Shown: positions 61,892 through 64,000 of the stretch, piece after piece
Layout of the letters: every line of letters begins with the position of its first letter
Numbering within the stretch: position 1 is the stretch's first letter
Source: Homarus americanus
Lineage: Eukaryota > Arthropoda > Malacostraca > Decapoda > Nephropidae
Assembly: GCF_018991925.1 (NCBI RefSeq)
Contig: NW_024744529.1
Coordinates: forward strand, 131,001-195,000
Direction of reading: 5' to 3'
DNA length: 64,000 nucleotides
Translations under genes and position numbers: made by a program
Notes under the pieces: generated by a model
Seen by the model: only the letters and a program-made list of their open reading frames with translations
The model's database searches: none
Told to the model about the DNA's origin: nothing

Positions 61892-62831
61892 TTTTTTGTT
61901 ATGATAAAATGCTTTCTTATAATTTTTTCTTAAAGGCCAAAGTAATCACAATGGATTCACAAACACCTTGACATTACACCTGGAGAGGCAGAAGAGCAGC
62001 ATAGCACTGTCTGATCTCCCAGTCTTGTCGTAACCTAGTCTCACTACACACATAAAAGTCAACACCACACTGTGACTCGCTCTTCTTTGTCTGACCTGAC
62101 TGACTGACTGACTACCTGACACAAACACACACACACACACACACACGCATAGACGTTCTAAGAGGTATTTTGATGACTAATATTGTAATAAGGTAATTAA
62201 ATTTTCTTATTAGTAGATATATAATAATTCCTTTATTCAGTAAAAGGACAGAATGCCAATAATATTTCTCTACCGACTGACCACGACACACCACGATGGT
62301 AAAAAATTGCGTCAGGACTTTTGGAACTAATGTTGTCAAGGCAAAACAACATGTGACACTGGAACAGACTTAGGGAAATGTTTGTTCGCTCTATCGTGAT
62401 TGAAATTGAGAAAACATCACCGCACTGCCTCCTTCAAGACCAAGCAGACTGTGACCCTTCATTTGTAAGCCTCATACTCCGTTAAGTGATTGGTTAGAGA
62501 AGACGATACAGTCATAACAGTCATCTTACAGTAATGATACAGTCATAATACAGTCATAATACTCATTTATTATTCAATTAGCATAACAAGAACAATTACT
62601 GAAAGATAATCTCAGAGTAAAAAAAAAAAAGAAATATGACTACGACTGAATATGATTAATGTTCATGCTAGACTTACTCAGAATACCATAGAATTTACGA
62701 GTCACAAACCCAGGGAGTGAGTTATGTGGGTCAGGAGTCAATATATCACACACACCCACACACAGGTTGAGGGAGGATAGGTATTTCTCCCCCTATACTC
62801 TGGATATATTGTGTACCAGTTTTTTTTTTTT
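61892..62831. other. Intergenic sequence, no gene recognised
   Basis: AT-rich with a (GACT)n run at about 62,095-62,112, a short (CA)n at about 62,125-62,145 and A or T homopolymers near 62,618 and 62,820. Confidence 0.5.
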
Positions 62832-62990
62832 GTACGACAGGCTGGTGGGTAAATGGTTATACTACTGGTGTTAGCTCACAGGGTATCAATCACACGTTCT
62901 GTCCTCTATAGGGGGGAAGGGGATTCAAACTTAGATTTTTAGACTGGCCAACCATGTATGATAACTACTCCACCACCATGTTTGTCGTAC
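62832..62990. mobile_element. 159-bp inverted-repeat element with tRNA-like boxes at both ends
   Basis: The ends are a perfect 8-bp inverted repeat, GTACGACA at 62,832-62,839 and TGTCGTAC at 62,983-62,990, extended by imperfect pairing (TGGTGGGTAAATGGTTATAC on the left, TGGTGGAGTAGTTATCATAC on the right read from the minus strand). The minus-strand head has an A box (GGTGGAGTAGTTATC) and a B box (AGTTTGAATCCCC at about 62,919-62,931) in tRNA spacing. The plus-strand head has a weaker B box (GGGTATCAATCAC). A T homopolymer precedes the left end, as a poly(A) tail would on the minus strand. It could be a tRNA-derived SINE or a MITE. Confidence 0.5.
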
Positions 62991-63740
62991 GTGTGTAGTT
63001 TAGTGGTTCAGTAGATAATATTATGATTGGGTAATTTGTAAAGATATTATTGTATGGAGTGTTCCTAGTTCTAACATATTTTTCTTTGGCTCTCTCTCTC
63101 TCTCTCTCTACACTGTCTTTCTTTCCACATTTCCCTACAATCCCTCATCCTCTCCTTCACATGTATCCATTCTCCTCTCCATCCATCATCACCCTTTTTT
63201 CTCTCTCTCCTTCTCCCACTATACTTTCCTCCCCCTCCCTCTCCCTCTCACCCTCCCATCATAACTTCCCTACCTCATCTAATCCCTTGCTCTTAATAAG
63301 TTCGGTCGACCAAGAGACATTCACAACAAAGTTACATAAGACAAAGCATAACTCTCTCTCTGTCTCTCTCTCTCTCTCTCTTTCTCTCTCTGTCTCTCTC
63401 CACTAGCTATCTGTTATCTATTTAACAACTATTTGTCTATCTGTCTGTATATCTATCTGTTTGTTTGTCCGACCGTCCATGCAACCATCCGTTCAGCTAC
63501 AAGTCTGTCTGTCTGTCTGGCTGTCTATTTTTTTTCCTGTACACTATGAGTCAGCAACATTATCCTCTACTTACTATACTCATTCCACCTCTCAAGTCTT
63601 ACCTTCAGGAGTGGTTGAGCTTATTACAGGTATTTACCCCCAATTACCTGTGGATCAGAGACTTCAAACTAGTCAGAAGAACTTGATTTCCTCGATAAGT
63701 TGTTCGCTTAGAAATATCTGTTGGCGGCTCAAGTGATAAT
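62991..63740. other. Intergenic with C/T-rich and CTGT-rich stretches
   Basis: C/T-rich at about 63,088-63,290, (CT)n at about 63,350-63,400, CTGT/CTAT phrases at 63,428-63,530. No gene recognised. Confidence 0.6.
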
Positions 63741-63746
63741 TAGGAT

Positions 63747-63776
63747 GGATGGATGGATGGATGGATGGATGGATGG
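63747..63776 (+). repeat. (GGAT)n microsatellite
   Basis: Seven tandem GGAT units. Confidence 0.95.
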
Positions 63777-63859
63777 TACAGGTAAGGTAGGCCTTTGGAT
63801 GGGATTCTTTGTCATGATTTTTTTTTCCTGGTCGTGTATGTAGTGAGGAACATTCTGAC

Positions 63860-64000
63860 TTAGGTTAGGTTAGGATAGGTCAGGTCAGGAGAAAATAGGT
63901 CAGGTCAGGAGAGGATAGGTCAGGTCAGGAGAGGATAGGTCAGGTCAGGAGAAGATAGGTCAGGTCAGGAGAGGAGAGGTCAGGTCAGGAAAGGATAGGT
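63860..64000 (+). repeat. TTAGG repeats leading into a 20-bp minisatellite at the window edge
   Basis: TTAGGTTAGGTTAGG at 63,860 passes into (ATAGGTCAGGTCAGGAGAGG)n in exact 20-bp register, which runs off the end of the window. The unit looks like a derivative of the TTAGG-type sequence beside it. Confidence 0.9.

Overview
The window is eukaryotic nuclear DNA from an arthropod, most plausibly a decapod crustacean. The reasons are: one intron-rich animal gene with GT-AG introns; interstitial runs of the arthropod telomere pentamer TTAGG/CCTAA at about 4,971, 18,775, 58,613, 58,783, 59,541 and 63,860; an extreme density of microsatellites and minisatellites; and degraded fragments of non-LTR retrotransposons and tRNA-derived SINEs. 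The species assignment is inference. There are no operons, rRNA genes, CRISPR arrays or prokaryotic features.

One protein-coding gene can be fully modelled. It lies on the + strand with its CDS from 12,738 to 27,953, in ten coding exons and nine introns. All exon phases agree and the joined CDS is 2,376 nt (791 residues plus stop). The product is a type I membrane protein of the Roughest/Kirre (IRM, Neph) family. It has a signal peptide, five immunoglobulin domains, one transmembrane helix and a cytoplasmic tail with a tyrosine cluster, a PPPY motif and a C-terminal T-L-V PDZ ligand. Members of this family mediate heterotypic cell recognition (myoblast fusion, nephrocyte diaphragm, eye patterning, synapse choice), usually with Nephrin/SNS/Hibris-type partners. 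The 5' UTR exon(s) and promoter were not identified; the acceptor just before the start codon suggests at least one upstream non-coding exon.

Layout: 1-4.6 kb is strand-asymmetric low-complexity DNA, pyrimidine-rich and then purine-rich, with a CCAAT-box repeat cluster. 4.6-12.6 kb is microsatellite-rich upstream DNA with a truncated SINE head beside telomeric repeats, a minisatellite, an ATTGG-box cluster and a SINE-like element. 12.7-28 kb is the gene; its introns carry most of their length as repeats, notably a 1.85 kb GGT/GT tract in the 6.7 kb intron 4. 28-33.3 kb is 3' flank and ordinary intergenic DNA. 33.3-41.6 kb is a succession of unrelated tandem arrays (15, about 21, 40, 40 and 33 bp), a dispersed repeat and a possible hAT terminus. 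42.8-52.4 kb is a 17-copy composite satellite of about 490-625 bp units, ending at a retrotransposon 3' fragment. 52.9-64 kb is intergenic, with further arrays (28, 17, 23, 16, 19 and 20 bp), two more retrotransposon relics and a short inverted-repeat element.

Most long open frames in the window are translations of tandem repeats and are not genes. I found no multi-gene system. The most unusual items are the composite satellite with paired CCAAT boxes, a coding exon whose 5' splice site lies inside a GT microsatellite, a palindromic element with tRNA-like promoter boxes at both ends, and signs of assembly or base-calling trouble inside the satellite.
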